This document shows positions 44,725 through 53,744 of a stretch of 64,000 nucleotides of DNA, piece by piece (the stretch's first letter is position 1; every line of letters starts with the position of its first letter). The stretch is from Segatella baroniae DSM 16972 = JCM 13447 (GTDB lineage Bacteria > Bacteroidota > Bacteroidia > Bacteroidales > Bacteroidaceae). The notes under the pieces are model-generated. The model did not search any database and had not been told where the DNA came from. It saw nothing but the letters and a program-made list of their open reading frames with translations. The translations under genes were made by a program, and so were the position numbers. The DNA lies in contig NZ_AUFQ01000012.1 of NCBI RefSeq assembly GCF_000426585.1, positions 1 to 64,000 of the forward strand. Reading direction: 5' to 3'.

Positions 44725-45627
44725 ATGAAAAAGCTGTTCATCTATTTCTCTTTTCTTTTAGTGGCGGGCCTGTCGTGGGCCTGCGAGCATGTCGACATTG
44801 ACAAATACCTGGAGCGGGGAGGCGCAGAAGAGACCGGCAACAGGGTCGTCTTTTCCATATCGCCTTACCAGATGTCCGATTTCGACGCCGTGTCGGGCGT
44901 GCAGGTACGTGCTTCACGCCCGGTGACCGAGCTTTGCAGCCACATCGACTTGGCCGTTTTCGATGGCGGCAGCAAGCTGCGGGCCGTCAGCCAAAGCTCC
45001 GGCGACAAGGATTTCGGTGTCGTTTCGACCAAGATTCCCGAAGGAACCTACCGCGTTGTCATCATAGCGCACAACTGCAAAGGCAAAGCTACGATGGCTT
45101 CACCACGCGAAATCAAGTTTCCCGACAATAAAGTGACGGACACTTTCTACTATTGTGAGGAACTGAAGATAGGCGGCGAAGCCAAATATGACGTGATGTT
45201 GAAGCGGGCTGTCGCCAAGTTCGTGCTGCAGGTGGGCGACCGCGTGCCTGCGGAAGTGAAGCAACTCCAGTTTGCCTACACCGGGGGCAGCAGCACTTTC
45301 AATGCGGAAACAGGCTACGGCTCGGTCAATTCGCGGCAGACGGAAGTCCGTGTCGTGGGCGCCGAGGCCCGACAGGCTGCGTCGCGTTATGAGATATTCA
45401 CCTTTCCTCATGCCGACGGAAAGAAACTCAAGATTACGATAACCGCGCAGGACGGGGACAAGAATGCCATATCGTCGCGCGTGTTGGAAGATGTGCCGGT
45501 CGGCGTCAACAAGATAACGACCTATTCCGGCAACCTCTTTCAATCGGTGGAGCCCAGCCGTGGCGCCTCTTTCACGCTGCAGGCCGATGATGCTTGGAGC
45601 AGCGAAGGGTTTGCGGGAACCTTCTGA
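44725..45627 (+). CDS. FimB/Mfa2 family fimbrial lipoprotein
   Basis: A 300-residue lipoprotein (lipobox ending LSWAC, C20). The repeated beta-sandwich layout with IDLAVFDGGSKLRAVSQ, EGTYRVVIIAHN and MLKRAVAKFVLQVGD follows the FimB/Mfa2 anchor/assembly subunit pattern of type V pili. No fimbrillin or other mfa gene lies nearby, so it is an orphan. It may anchor a pilus encoded elsewhere. Confidence 0.82.
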   Translation: MKKLFIYFSFLLVAGLSWACEHVDIDKYLERGGAEETGNRVVFSISPYQMSDFDAVSGVQVRASRPVTELCSHIDLAVFDGGSKLRAVSQSSGDKDFGVVSTKIPEGTYRVVIIAHNCKGKATMASPREIKFPDNKVTDTFYYCEELKIGGEAKYDVMLKRAVAKFVLQVGDRVPAEVKQLQFAYTGGSSTFNAETGYGSVNSRQTEVRVVGAEARQAASRYEIFTFPHADGKKLKITITAQDGDKNAISSRVLEDVPVGVNKITTYSGNLFQSVEPSRGASFTLQADDAWSSEGFAGTF

Positions 45628-45717
45628 CGCTTATCACATAGCAGGGGGCCATACACCTTTTATGTAAAAATCACCCGTTTTTTGAGCAGTCTTTTGCTCG
45701 TCAGTATATCTCTATAG

Positions 45718-45751
45718 AGAGGGAAGCACAACAGAGATAGTGCTTCCCTCT
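45718..45751. terminator. Hairpin terminator
   Basis: AGAGGGAAGCAC and GTGCTTCCCTCT form a perfect 12-bp stem with a 10-nt loop, between the fimbrial gene and the methyltransferase. The T-run is short. Confidence 0.7.
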
Positions 45752-45775
45752 TCAAATGATTCAATATATACTGAC

Positions 45776-46611
45776 ATGCAAAAGCGACATTCCGATCGAG
45801 TGCAATATTTTAAAGAGTCTGCTGCCACTTCGCAACGGTATTACATGCCCTATATAGCCCGGTTTCATGCCATCCATTGCAACGCCAGAGTGTTGGAAAT
45901 CGGTTGCGGTGAGGGAGGAAACTTGCTACCATTTGCACGGCAAGGCTGTGAAGTCTGGGGCATAGACTTATGTGAAGAACGTATTCGGCAGGCACAGGAT
46001 TATTTTCAGAAGCAAGGAGTGGATGGCCATTTTGACTGTGTAGACTTCTTGTGTTGGCCCAAGCCTGCGGGGGCAAAGCCGATTTATTTGATATCATACT
46101 TCTGCATGATGTCATTGAGCACGTGCCCGACAAGCAAACTTTTGTTCGTAGCATATCGATGTTTCTAAAAAGTGACGGTGTCCTGTTTGTCGCGTTCCCC
46201 GCATGGCACATGCCATTTGGTGGTCATCAACAGATTTGCCATCATCCTTTTTGGTCAAAGGTTCCCTTCTTTCATTTGTTGCCGAAGCCTGCCTATCGTC
46301 TTCTATTGCGTCGGGTGGCACGTGAAGATGGGAATACGGTGGACGAACTTTTATTCATCAAGCAATGCGCCACATCAATTGAGTTGTTTGAATCTGCTGC
46401 ACGGAAGAGTGGTTTCAAGATACTCGACAGGCGGTTGTGGCTTGTCAATCCTCATTATTTACAGAAGTTTGGACTTCGCCCTCGGAAGCTCTGCCGACTA
46501 TTGTCGGCCATCCCGTATGTCAGGAATCTTTTTTCAACATCTTGCTTTTATCTGCTGAAAAAGGATTGGATTGCGCACGAAGCAGACAACATGGCGCATG
46601 CGGGGAAATGA
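45776..46611 (+). pseudogene. Class I SAM-dependent methyltransferase, frameshifted
   Basis: The first frame (from MQKRHSDRVQYFKESAATSQ) carries the SAM-binding motif VLEIGCGEGGNLLPFARQGC and the following acidic strand GIDLCEE. After about 46070 the reading continues only in another frame: ADLFDIILLHDVIEHVPDKQ, then AFPAWHMPFGGHQ and a helical C-terminus. A one-base loss in the GGGGG run at 46069-46073 explains the switch. Without the repair the protein stops at 46168. It resembles lipid/sugar methyltransferases. GC is lower than the flanks. Confidence 0.8.
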
Positions 46612-46674
46612 TCTCCGTCGGCTTGGGACGAACACCGGTGGATTGTGTTTTCTGTTGAGGTTTCCTGTTTTCTC

Positions 46675-46785
46675 AAAGGGCAGCTTTTAGCTTGTAAAAG
46701 CTATCCTTTTGGCGTGTAAAAGCAGCCCTTTTACCGGCTAAAAGGGCTGCTTTTAGAAAGCGAAAGAGCTGCTTCCGCATTTCCC
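46675..46785. repeat. 22-bp periodic intergenic repeat, locus C
   Basis: Five cores at 46675, 46696, 46718, 46740 and 46763 (AAAGGGCAGCTTTTAG, AAAAGCAGCCCTTTTACC, AAAAGGGCTGCTTTTAG and variants). Neighbouring cores are often reverse complements of each other. It lies between two convergent genes. Confidence 0.8.
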
Positions 46786-46790
46786 TTTCC

Positions 46791-47252
46791 TCATTTCCCT
46801 CTTTCCAACTCGTCGTAGTCGGGGATTTCTTTCAGGAAAGTATAGCTGTTGGTGGCGTAGTCGAGCTTGCAGCAATAGTGGTTCAAGCCGTTTGAAACAA
46901 CCAGATAGTCGACGTGCAGCTGTGTGTTGTAGGCAAAAATCTGGTCGAAAACCTGTTGGGTGATGGGTATCGACGAAGCCTTGTATTCGATGATCATGCG
47001 CGGCCGAAGCTCCTTGTCGTATAAAACGCTGTCGGCCCGCAGCTGTTTCCCGTTGATTTTAATTTTCACTTCGTTGCCCATGAGCGCCTTGGGATAGCCC
47101 TTGTGGTTGATTAGAAAGTGGACGAAATGCTGCCGCACCCATTCTTCCGGCGTGAGCGCGACAAACCGTTGCCTCAGAATGTCCAGTATCTGAGGTTTGT
47201 CTTTCGTACCCGACAGTTTGTAGTCGAAGCCCGGCAGGTTCAGTCGATTCAT
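46791..47252 (-). CDS. HsdR N-terminal-like nuclease-fold protein
   Basis: A 153-residue protein from MNRLNLPGFDYKL (an ATG at 47273 is an alternative). PEEWVRQHFVHFLINHKGYP and ADSVLYDKELRPRMIIEYKA match the type I restriction enzyme R-subunit N-terminal family, with D, E and K in the usual PD-(D/E)XK positions. There is no helicase or hsdM/hsdS nearby, so it is a stand-alone relative and not a restriction system. Confidence 0.85.
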   Translation of the reverse strand: MNRLNLPGFDYKLSGTKDKPQILDILRQRFVALTPEEWVRQHFVHFLINHKGYPKALMGNEVKIKINGKQLRADSVLYDKELRPRMIIEYKASSIPITQQVFDQIFAYNTQLHVDYLVVSNGLNHYCCKLDYATNSYTFLKEIPDYDELERGK

Positions 47253-47287
47253 TTCTTTATTTTCTCTTTCCATTCATTTTTTTACGC

Positions 47288-47295
47288 TATCTTTG
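47288..47295 (+). promoter_or_regulatory. -7 promoter element of holA
   Basis: TATCTTTGCA, perfect match, 79 bp upstream of holA. It lies upstream of, and faces, the minus-strand promoter at 47315. Confidence 0.6.
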
Positions 47296-47314
47296 CATAA
47301 CGTGGCGTCGTGTG

Positions 47315-47322
47315 CAAAGATA
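47315..47322 (-). promoter_or_regulatory. -7 promoter element of HsdR-N-like gene
   Basis: TATCTTTGCACACG on the minus strand. Predicted start sites of this and the holA promoter are only a few bases apart and the transcripts run across each other's promoter. Confidence 0.55.
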
Positions 47323-47373
47323 CGAAAAAACACGGAGTTTGCGCCACGGACCAAATTGTAATATCATCATCGC

Positions 47374-48405
47374 ATGGCAGAGAAGAAAACGAGTCCTTCG
47401 TTCGAACAGATTATGAAGGACTTGACGGCACGCAATTTCTCACCTATTTATATATTGATGGGCGAGGAGGCTTATTTTATCGACAAAATATCGGATTTCA
47501 TCGAGGAAAACGTCTTGAATCCCGAGGAGCGCGACTTCAACCAGTCGGTCGTTTTCGGCTCGGATGTCACGGCGGCGCAGGTGGCCGACCTGGCCAAAGG
47601 CTATCCCATGATGGCCGAATACAGGGTGGTCGTCGTGAAAGAGTTCCAAAATCTGAAATCTACGGAGGCACTGGAGAAATACATGGAGCACCCCGTGAAA
47701 TCCACAATCCTTGTGCTTTGCCATAAAAACGGCAACATCGACCGCCGGAAGAAGTTGCCGGCCAAGGCCGAACAGGGCGGCGGCGTTGTCTTCGAAAGCA
47801 AGAAACTCTACGATAGGGAACTGCCGGGCTTCATCAACACCTACCTGAAGAGACGGCAGTCGACCATCGAACCCAAGGCCGCCCAGATGATGGCAGACCA
47901 TATCGGTTCGGATTTGAATCGACTGACGTCGGAGTTGGACAAGGTGTTGATTTCGCTTCCTGAAAACGACAGGCGCATCACGCCCGAGGTGGTGGAACGC
48001 GAAGTGGGGGTGAGCAAGGACTTCAATGCCTTCGAGTTCAGAAACGCGGTCATCCATCGGGACGTTTTCAAGGCCTATCAAATTATGAAATATTTTGACA
48101 AGAACCCCAAAGCTGGTTCCATCTATTCTTTCCTTCCTCTGCTGTTTGCCTATTTCGAAAATCTGATGATAGCCTACTATGCCCCCGAAAGAAATAATGA
48201 AAACAGCGTCGCTCAATATCTGGATTTACGATCGGCCTGGTCTGCCAAAGACTACATGGCCGGAATGAGAAATTATTCGGGCGTGAAGACGATGCAGATA
48301 ATTGCTAAAATCAGGGAGATTGACGCCAGAAGCAAGGGTATTGACAACCCCAATACCGACGCCGGCGAGCTGATGAAGGAGCTTATCTTCTTCATTTTGC
48401 ACTGA
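47374..48405 (+). CDS. holA: DNA polymerase III subunit delta
   Basis: A 343-residue clamp-loader subunit. PIYILMGEEAYFIDKISDFI opens the AAA+-like domain I, and LPGFINTYLKRRQSTIEPKA and DLNRLTSELDKVLIS are the conserved middle region. The collar domain follows. Normal length. It opens the beta clamp during replication. Confidence 0.93.
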   Translation: MAEKKTSPSFEQIMKDLTARNFSPIYILMGEEAYFIDKISDFIEENVLNPEERDFNQSVVFGSDVTAAQVADLAKGYPMMAEYRVVVVKEFQNLKSTEALEKYMEHPVKSTILVLCHKNGNIDRRKKLPAKAEQGGGVVFESKKLYDRELPGFINTYLKRRQSTIEPKAAQMMADHIGSDLNRLTSELDKVLISLPENDRRITPEVVEREVGVSKDFNAFEFRNAVIHRDVFKAYQIMKYFDKNPKAGSIYSFLPLLFAYFENLMIAYYAPERNNENSVAQYLDLRSAWSAKDYMAGMRNYSGVKTMQIIAKIREIDARSKGIDNPNTDAGELMKELIFFILH

Positions 48406-48440
48406 AAAAGCCTTGTTTCAGCCCCTATTTTACCTAGATG

Positions 48441-48467
48441 AAGTGCTCCGAAAGGGCACTTTTTTTT
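48441..48467 (+). terminator. holA terminator
   Basis: AAGTGCTCCGAAAGGGCACTT hairpin directly followed by a run of eight T, 35 bp after holA. Confidence 0.88.
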
Positions 48468-48469
48468 GG

Positions 48470-49177
48470 CTAATTACCCATGTTTTCGGGTAGTTAACTG
48501 TAAAAAAGCCCCCTCAGAATTTGATTATTTCAAACGATTCGCTCCGTCGTTCAGAATTCTTCAAGCATTTCATTTTTCATGGTTTCATAGCGGTTGAAAT
48601 TCAGTGTTAAGCTTCTTTTGCATTCAAAGATGTTGATTGTGGCTTTGTTTTACAATAACAAATCAACAAAAGGATAGCAATGAGCGCGCGTTCGTTATTG
48701 TTTTGTTGATTAATTTGCCTTTTGTAAAAATGTATTTACGTTTCAATATAATGGATTTAGATACCTATACGAATGTATATCCAAGCTTTATTGATAGCAA
48801 TAAATAACTAAAAACCATGGATTTACATGGATATAGTAAACTATTGTATACCTTTTTGCGTATAAACGATGGTTTTATGCCCTCTCGTTGGCCCATAGGC
48901 GTTTTTTAAACGACAAATAACTGAATAATTATCAAAGGATTGTCAAATCACTTTAAATCTGTAGTTTGCCCGTAAATGATAAACGATTTTTACATTTACA
49001 AATCCATATCGCAAAAACGCCGCTTTGCTTTTGTTGTTTTGTTTATTTAAAATTACAATTCAATATTATTCAGATGTAAATATTTTAAAAAGGGTTTGTG
49101 TATGTAATTCCTTTTCTTTACTTTTGTAAAATCAATGATAAATGGCTTATAAAGCCCTATTTTACCGCTTTTAGCTT
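48470..49177. other. AT-rich gene-free region with inverted repeats
   Basis: About 700 bp without a credible coding frame. AATCAACAAAA (48661-48671) and TTTTGTTGATT (48701-48711) are perfect 11-bp arms. CAATAAC (48654) and GTTATTG (48694) pair in an interleaved way, so alternative structures are possible around GCGCGCG. A weak -7-like TACTTTTG lies near 49118 ahead of the XRE gene. No DnaA-box cluster was recognised. Confidence 0.5.
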
Positions 49178-49651
49178 ATGAAAGATAGAATTAGACAGAT
49201 CATGGAAGGCTCTCACATGAACCAACAGACCTTCGCCCAGTTCATCGGAATGTCGTCCGCTTCGCTCAGCAGCATCTTCACAGGAAGGACCAAACCGACG
49301 ATCAATATCGTTGAGGCGATCAAGAACAAGATACCTTCCATCTCGACAGACTGGCTGATGTTCGGAACCGGTGAGATGTATATCTCCAAAGAAAAGAAAA
49401 GCGGCGAGCCTGGAACAGACGCCCCCGCCTCACCCCACCCGGTGCTGTTTGCGTCGGAGGACGCCCACGCAGGTCAGCCATCGCTCAGCTCCCCCTCCCT
49501 CTTCGATGCGCCTTCAGCGCAGAACGTCCATCAGACACCTCCGCAAACGCCGAAAATCATTGTCAAAGAAATTGACAAAAAGATGCGAAAAATCACAGAG
49601 ATAAGGGTCTTCTACGACGACCAGACTTGGGAGACGTTTGTCCCCAAATAG
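49178..49651 (+). CDS. XRE-type helix-turn-helix regulator
   Basis: A 157-residue protein. The N-terminal HTH (QTFAQFIGMSSASLSSIFTG) continues with RTKPTINIVEAIKNKIPSIS and DWLMFGTGEMYIS. A Pro/Ser-rich linker (about 75-125) leads to a small conserved C-terminal segment (KEIDKKMRKITEIRVFYDDQ). The DNA target is unknown. It follows a long AT-rich spacer, which is a candidate control region. Confidence 0.82.
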   Translation: MKDRIRQIMEGSHMNQQTFAQFIGMSSASLSSIFTGRTKPTINIVEAIKNKIPSISTDWLMFGTGEMYISKEKKSGEPGTDAPASPHPVLFASEDAHAGQPSLSSPSLFDAPSAQNVHQTPPQTPKIIVKEIDKKMRKITEIRVFYDDQTWETFVPK

Positions 49652-49694
49652 GCAGAAAGGCTTCTTTCTTTTTTGCCATCTCATGCTTTTGAGT

Positions 49695-49702
49695 TATCTT
49701 TG
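49695..49702 (+). promoter_or_regulatory. -7 promoter element of pyrK-pyrD
   Basis: TATCTTTG, perfect match, 43 bp before the pyrK ATG chosen here. Confidence 0.6.
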
Positions 49703-49745
49703 TTACGATTATGGGAACTATCTTTATTACTATTGCAGATCGTAT

Positions 49746-50522
49746 ATGAAAAAGTTTAATCTCGATCTTGAGGTGACGGCAGTCGAACGGTTGAGCCCCA
49801 CGCACGTTGTCCTGAAGCTGACGCATCGTGAAGCTTTGCCGGCGATGGTGCCGGGGCAGTTCGTCGAAGTGCGGGTCGACCACTCGCCATCCACCTTTCT
49901 GCGCCGTCCCATCTCTGTCAATTTCGTCGATGTAGCGCGCAATGAACTGTGGTTGCTCGTCGCGGGCATAGGCGATGGCACGCGGACGCTGTGCAATCTG
50001 TCGCCCGGTGCTGTCCTCAACTGCGTTTTCCCGTTGGGAAACGGCTTCACAAAGCCCACTTCCGCAGGCGCACGCGTACTGTTGGTAGGTGGCGGTGTCG
50101 GCGTGGCTCCCTTGCTTTATTTCGGCAAACAGCTTCAGGAAGCGGGCCACGAAGTGACATTCCTGCTGGGGGCACGCTCCGCAAAGGACTTGTTGCAGCT
50201 GGAATTGTTCGGTCGTTATGGGCGCGTTTGCGTAACGACGGAAGACGGAACGATGGGCGAGCAAGGCTTTGTCACGGCCCATTCCATCCTTCAGCGTGAG
50301 CGTTTCGACCAGATAAGCACCTGCGGGCCCAAGCCGATGATGGTCAGTGTGGCCCGCTACGCCATGGAGAGAGACATCTTCTGCGAAGCTTCACTTGAGA
50401 ACTTGATGGCCTGTGGTGTCGGCGCCTGCCTGTGCTGTGTGGAGAAAACGGTTGCGGGCAATCTGTGCGTGTGCAAGGAAGGCCCTGTGTTTAACGTAAA
50501 AGACTTATTATGGCAAGCCTGA
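49746..50522 (+). CDS. pyrK: Dihydroorotate dehydrogenase electron transfer subunit
   Basis: A 258-residue flavin/iron-sulfur protein. STFLRRPISVNF is the FAD-binding motif, LLVGGGVGVAPLLYFGKQ the NAD-binding motif, and CGVGACLCC...LCVC supplies the [2Fe-2S] cysteines near the C-terminus. The start at 49746 (MKKFNLDLEV) is used because the upstream frame overlaps the promoter. It overlaps pyrD by 13 bp, and the two form the NAD-dependent class 1B enzyme. Confidence 0.95.
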   Translation: MKKFNLDLEVTAVERLSPTHVVLKLTHREALPAMVPGQFVEVRVDHSPSTFLRRPISVNFVDVARNELWLLVAGIGDGTRTLCNLSPGAVLNCVFPLGNGFTKPTSAGARVLLVGGGVGVAPLLYFGKQLQEAGHEVTFLLGARSAKDLLQLELFGRYGRVCVTTEDGTMGEQGFVTAHSILQRERFDQISTCGPKPMMVSVARYAMERDIFCEASLENLMACGVGACLCCVEKTVAGNLCVCKEGPVFNVKDLLWQA

Positions 50523-51418
50523 AAGTAAAGATCAAGGATTTGGAATTGAAGAATCCTGTCATGACAGCTTCCGGCACGTTCGGCTATGGTTTGGAGTTCG
50601 CCGACTTCGTTTCGCTCAGCGACCTGGGCGGTATCATCGTCAAGGGGACGACGCTCGAACCGCGAGAAGGCAACGACTATCCCCGCATGGCCGAGACTCC
50701 GATGGGAATGCTCAACTGTGTGGGACTCCAGAACAAGGGTGTAGACCACTTCTGCACGCACATTTATCCCCAAATCGAGGACCTTGGGACGCATGTAATC
50801 GTGAATGTGAGTGGCCATAGTCCCGAGAACTACGCCGCCTGCGCGGAACGAATAGCCGCCTTGCGCGCCATTCCTGCCATCGAACTCAACATCAGTTGCC
50901 CGAACGTGAGCGACGGCGGGATGGCCTTCGGCGTCACTTGCGCGGGAGCTGCCAGTGTGGTGAAGGCCGTGCGGCGGGGCTATCCCAAGACACTCATCGT
51001 CAAGCTGTCGCCCAATGTGACGAACATTGCCGACATCGCGAGGGCCTGTGAGGCCGAAGGCGCCGACAGCCTGTCGCTCATCAACACGCTGATGGGCATG
51101 GCGGTGGACATCGAACGGCGCAAACCGCTGCTCAGCATACGCACGGGAGGCCTCAGCGGACCTGCCGTGAAGCCCGTGGCGCTGCGCATGGTGTATGATG
51201 TCGCGCATGCCGTCAATATACCGGTCGTAGGCCTGGGAGGCATTTCCAATGCGACCGACGCCCTGGAATTCATGATGTGCGGGGCCACCGCCATTGAGAT
51301 AGGGACGGCTAACTTCATCGATCCGGCCGTCACCACGAAAGTCGTTCGTGGCATGGACGAATGGCTCGACAGGCATGGCGTGGCCGACATACGGGACATC
51401 ATCGGGGCCATCCGTTAG
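50510..51418 (+). CDS. pyrD: Dihydroorotate dehydrogenase, class 1B catalytic subunit
   Basis: A 302-residue FMN enzyme that oxidises dihydroorotate to orotate in pyrimidine synthesis. NPVMTASGTFGYG near the start, the active-site Cys in ELNISCPNVSDGG and GLGGISNATDALEFMMCGAT (phosphate-binding loop) are intact. The adjacency of pyrK marks class 1B. Confidence 0.96.
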   Translation: MASLKVKIKDLELKNPVMTASGTFGYGLEFADFVSLSDLGGIIVKGTTLEPREGNDYPRMAETPMGMLNCVGLQNKGVDHFCTHIYPQIEDLGTHVIVNVSGHSPENYAACAERIAALRAIPAIELNISCPNVSDGGMAFGVTCAGAASVVKAVRRGYPKTLIVKLSPNVTNIADIARACEAEGADSLSLINTLMGMAVDIERRKPLLSIRTGGLSGPAVKPVALRMVYDVAHAVNIPVVGLGGISNATDALEFMMCGATAIEIGTANFIDPAVTTKVVRGMDEWLDRHGVADIRDIIGAIR

Positions 51419-51455
51419 GCCCGACAGCATGATGGGGAAGAGATTCGAAGCAGAC

Positions 51456-51490
51456 AACTATCTTTTGGGAAAACAAAAGATAGTTTTTTG
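51456..51490 (+). terminator. pyrD terminator
   Basis: AACTATCTTTTG (51456-51467) and CAAAAGATAGTT (51474-51485) form a perfect 12-bp stem ending in TTTTTT. Confidence 0.9.
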
Positions 51491-51510
51491 TTGGCTTGTA
51501 GATAAGAATG

Positions 51511-51536
51511 TGAGGGAGAGCAAATGCCCTCCCTCA
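51511..51536. terminator. Second hairpin between convergent genes
   Basis: TGAGGGAG (51511-51518) and CTCCCTCA (51529-51536) pair. It lies between pyrD and aroC and may serve the minus strand, though no T-run is visible. Confidence 0.45.
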
Positions 51537-51675
51537 ACCAACACAAAAACTAAACTAGACTTAACTAAACGTATTCTGTATTTTCACAAACACCGAATCG
51601 TCAATTGCAAAGATACGACGATTTTTTAACTATTAAAAGAAAAGGCGACAGAAAATTAAGTTCTTTGTGCTCTTT

Positions 51676-52767
51676 TTATAGTTTTGTGGCCTTGTTCAAC
51701 AGGATATTGTCCAAAATCACCATGGCAGCCATGGCTTCGACGATGGGCACCGCCCGCGGCAGCACGCAGGGGTCGTGTCGTCCCTGGGCTTTGAAAGCGA
51801 CCTCCTTGCCGTCTTTGTCCACGGTGCTCTGGGGCATGAGGATGGTCGCCACGGGCTTGAAGGCCACCCGGAAATAGATGTCCTGCCCGTTGCTGATACC
51901 CCCTTGTATGCCTCCGCTGTGGTTGGACGCCGTCGTGATGGCCCGATGGCCGGACGCGTCGCCCTTGCAGACGAACGGATCGTTCTGTTCACTGCCCCGG
52001 GCGTCGACGCCGCCGAAGCCTTCGCCGTATTCAAATCCCTTGGCCGCATTGATTCCGAGCATGGCCGCGCCCAGTTGGGCGTGCAGTTTGCCGAACTCCG
52101 GTTGGCCCAAACCGATGGGACAACCCTTGATGATGCCCGTAATCACTCCACCGATGGTGTCCCCCGCGTCCTTCACCTCTTTGATGAGCGCCTCCATTTC
52201 GCGTGCCTTTTCCGGGTCGGGACACCTCACGGGCGTGGCTTCCGTCTGTCCGAGGTCGTATTGCCGGTAGTCTTTCTCAAGCCTGATGGGGCCCACCTGC
52301 GACGTATAGGCCTTGATTTCCACGCCCAATTGGCGCAAGGCCAGTTTGGCCAAGGCCCCTCCCACGCACCTGGCCACGGTGATGCGTGCCGACGAGCGGC
52401 CGCCGCCACGGTGGTCGCGGATTCCATATTTGTTGAAATAAGTGAAGTCGGCATGCGATGGTCTGAACAGGTTTCTCATGTTGTCATAGTCCTTGCTGTG
52501 CTGATTCGTGTTGCTGACCACGAATCCTATCGGTGCTCCCGTCGACTTGCCGTCGAACACTCCGCTGAGAATCTCCACCTGGTCGGTTTCCTTCCGGCTC
52601 GTGGTGAGCTTGCTCTGGCCCGGGCGTCTGCGGGCCAGTTCCTGCTGGATGAAGTCCAGGTCGATGTCGATTCCAGCCGGCATGCCGTCCACCACACCCC
52701 CCAAGGCTTTGCCGTGGCTTTCGCCGAAGGAGGTCAGCGTGAATATTTGGCCAAACGTGTTGCTCAT
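51676..52767 (-). CDS. aroC: Chorismate synthase
   Basis: A 363-residue enzyme for the last shikimate-pathway step (EPSP to chorismate, with reduced FMN). The start at 52767 gives the typical N-terminus [40 protein letters not shown] and [17 protein letters not shown] are conserved active-site blocks, and [15 protein letters not shown] is near the C-terminus. It is 17 bp downstream of an FKBP-type gene. Confidence 0.96.
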   Translation of the reverse strand: MSNTFGQIFTLTSFGESHGKALGGVVDGMPAGIDIDLDFIQQELARRRPGQSKLTTSRKETDQVEILSGVFDGKSTGAPIGFVVSNTNQHSKDYDNMRNLFRPSHADFTYFNKYGIRDHRGGGRSSARITVARCVGGALAKLALRQLGVEIKAYTSQVGPIRLEKDYRQYDLGQTEATPVRCPDPEKAREMEALIKEVKDAGDTIGGVITGIIKGCPIGLGQPEFGKLHAQLGAAMLGINAAKGFEYGEGFGGVDARGSEQNDPFVCKGDASGHRAITTASNHSGGIQGGISNGQDIYFRVAFKPVATILMPQSTVDKDGKEVAFKAQGRHDPCVLPRAVPIVEAMAAMVILDNILLNKATKL

Positions 52768-52784
52768 GTTGCCGCCCTCCGGTC

Positions 52785-53375
52785 TTAATGGTTGCCGCAA
52801 TTGCCGCCGCAGCCACCGCTTCCGCAGCCGTCGCCGTCCTGGCAACCGCCTCCACAGCCGTCGCAACCGCCGCCGCATCCCTTGGAGAACGCGTTCACAT
52901 AGTCGGCCATCTCTTCGGCCGAAGCCTCATGGATGTTCTTGATTTCGCCCTTGAAATTGAGCGTCTTGCCAGCCAACGGATGGTTGAAGTCCATCTTCAC
53001 GGCGTTGTCGGTGATAGCCAATACGTGGCCGTTGAAGCGTTGTCCCTCTTCGTTCTGCAAGGGGACGATGGCTCCCACATAGATGTATTCGTCGTCAAAC
53101 CTGCCGTTGCGCGTGAAGACGGCTTTGTCCAGCTCGGTCACGTGTTCGGGGTTGTAGTCGCCGTAAGCCTCCGCCGGCGCGAGCGTGAAGTCGAACTTGT
53201 CGCCTTCATGCAGGTCGACGAGCGCGTTCTCGAATGTCTCCAGGGCGATGCCCATGCCGCTGATGAAGTCGAAGGGCTGGCCTTCGGATGTTTCTTCCAA
53301 CAGTTCGTTCTTGCCGTCGGTCACGTCATACAACTGGTATGAGGCTGCGACATACATGTTTTTTTTCTTATCCAT
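52785..53375 (-). CDS. FKBP-type peptidyl-prolyl isomerase, SlyD-like with Cys-rich tail
   Basis: A 196-residue protein. A split FKBP domain with inserted chaperone flap ([54 protein letters not shown]) is followed from about residue 166 by a Gly/Cys tail with seven cysteines and a terminal His. In E. coli SlyD a similar metal-binding tail delivers nickel. Here the tail is Cys-rich rather than His-rich. It likely folds proteins and buffers metal. Confidence 0.9.
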   Translation of the reverse strand: MDKKKNMYVAASYQLYDVTDGKNELLEETSEGQPFDFISGMGIALETFENALVDLHEGDKFDFTLAPAEAYGDYNPEHVTELDKAVFTRNGRFDDEYIYVGAIVPLQNEEGQRFNGHVLAITDNAVKMDFNHPLAGKTLNFKGEIKNIHEASAEEMADYVNAFSKGCGGGCDGCGGGCQDGDGCGSGGCGGNCGNH

Positions 53376-53413
53376 ATCGATGATTTATGATTCTTTGGGT
53401 TTCATGTTTGCTG

Positions 53414-53421
53414 CAAAGGTA
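53414..53421 (-). promoter_or_regulatory. -7 promoter element of SlyD-like/aroC unit
   Basis: TACCTTTG on the minus strand, perfect match, 39 bp before the FKBP start. The 320 bp from here to the next gene hold no credible frame. TAATTTTG near 53661 is a possible plus-strand -7 element. Confidence 0.6.
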
Positions 53422-53744
53422 GTGCAATTGGGTGGAATATAAAAGTCTGCCTGTCGTTTTTTGCGGCGTAGGAGCGAATCGTTACAAAAACAAAAGGATG
53501 GATTCAAATCTGAAAGCAACAGGCGGCATGGGAAGGATAATGATGCGATTGTGCTCTGAAAAACTTACGAATCGTTACGTTTGCTTTGATTTATGTCAAT
53601 AATTGTGGGTATTTCGGTAAACAAACTGCCGAAATGTTTGGAACAAGCGTGGGATGATTGTAATTTTGCAATGTCTTCAAAGGAAGGCTATAGGATAATG
53701 ACAATAGACAACCGGGAGGTGTTCGCCGAGAATCCGTCCCTTAA

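Noticed and set aside
46791..47252. Type I restriction-modification system
   Set aside because: Only a short HsdR-N-like protein is present, with no helicase part, methylase or specificity subunit.
48470..49177. Replication origin
   Set aside because: AT-rich, but no cluster of DnaA boxes and no dnaA or other origin-linked genes. holA alone is not indicative.
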